This document shows positions 5,518 to 5,613 of a stretch of 5,613 nt of DNA, in pieces. Source of the DNA: an uncultured Brachyspira sp. (GTDB lineage Bacteria; Spirochaetota; Brachyspiria; Brachyspirales; Brachyspiraceae). The position numbers and the translations under genes were made by a program. Position 1 is the stretch's first letter, and every line of letters begins with the position of its first letter. The stretch is taken from positions 1 through 5,613 of the forward strand of contig CAKVCJ010000142.1 in assembly GCA_934725655.1 (NCBI GenBank), read 5' to 3'. The notes beneath the pieces were generated by a model. That model saw nothing but the letters and a program-made list of their open reading frames with translations, had not been told where the DNA came from and did not search any database.

Positions 5518-5613
5518 TAATTATTTTATAAATAAGCTGTTTAGGAGCCAGAGATATTGCACATTTTTTAGTTAAAAAAAGTAGGTATTCCTTATAATAT
5601 AAATAACCCAATT

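Noticed and set aside
5593..5598. Plus-strand TATAAT near the right edge
   Set aside because: No acceptable -35 hexamer lies at 16-18 bp upstream and no gene is visible downstream in the window.
5592..5606. PerR-like box (TTATAAT followed by ATAAATAA)
   Set aside because: Only one half matches the consensus and such matches are common by chance in DNA this rich in A/T.
5465..5611. Open minus-strand frame of 48 codons running in from the right edge
   Set aside because: It overlaps the ankyrin promoter, has the Ile/Lys/Tyr/Phe composition expected of translated AT-rich spacer, and shows no recognisable motif. The tail of a gene beyond the window cannot be fully excluded.

Overview
This AT-rich, low-GC window holds a compact amino-acid/quaternary-amine fermentation module, followed by a convergent ankyrin-repeat gene. 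The very low GC, the Stickland-type reductase, the ankyrin-repeat protein and the strong AGGAG-type ribosome binding sites fit an anaerobic gut bacterium. My best guess is a Brachyspira-like spirochaete; a low-GC clostridium is the main alternative. This is inference from gene content and composition, since no rRNA or other phylogenetic marker is present.

Layout. Positions 1-71 look like the edge of an insertion sequence: on the minus strand, a possible terminal end, a hairpin and the first ten codons of a likely transposase. Positions 72-387 have no gene but carry a consensus sigma70-type promoter (TTGACA, 17 bp, TATAAT at 125-153) reading towards the operon, plus palindromes in a leader of about 228 nt. 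Positions 388-1710 and 1721-3043 encode the two substrate-specific subunits of a glycine/sarcosine/betaine reductase component B: the pyruvoyl-forming proprotein, then a selenoprotein. The selenoprotein gene is read through an in-frame TGA at 2774-2776, decoded as selenocysteine, with a good SECIS-like hairpin directly downstream. After a strong intercistronic hairpin (3075-3110), positions 3139-4623 encode a BCCT-family betaine/choline/carnitine-type transporter, closed by a rho-independent terminator at 4644-4680. On the minus strand, 5444-4671 encodes a 257-residue ankyrin-repeat protein with its own consensus promoter.

How the genes work together. The transporter probably brings in a quaternary amine, most likely glycine betaine. 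The two component-B subunits then bind it and cleave its C-N bond reductively, passing a carboxymethyl group to selenoprotein A (GrdA). Component C (GrdC/GrdD) finally releases acetyl phosphate for ATP synthesis. If the substrate is betaine, the amine product is trimethylamine. GrdA, GrdC, GrdD, thioredoxin and the Sec-insertion machinery are not in this window and must be encoded elsewhere. The choice of betaine (grdI/grdH) over sarcosine (grdG/grdF) rests on the neighbouring transporter rather than on a diagnostic residue. The ankyrin protein has no visible link to this pathway.
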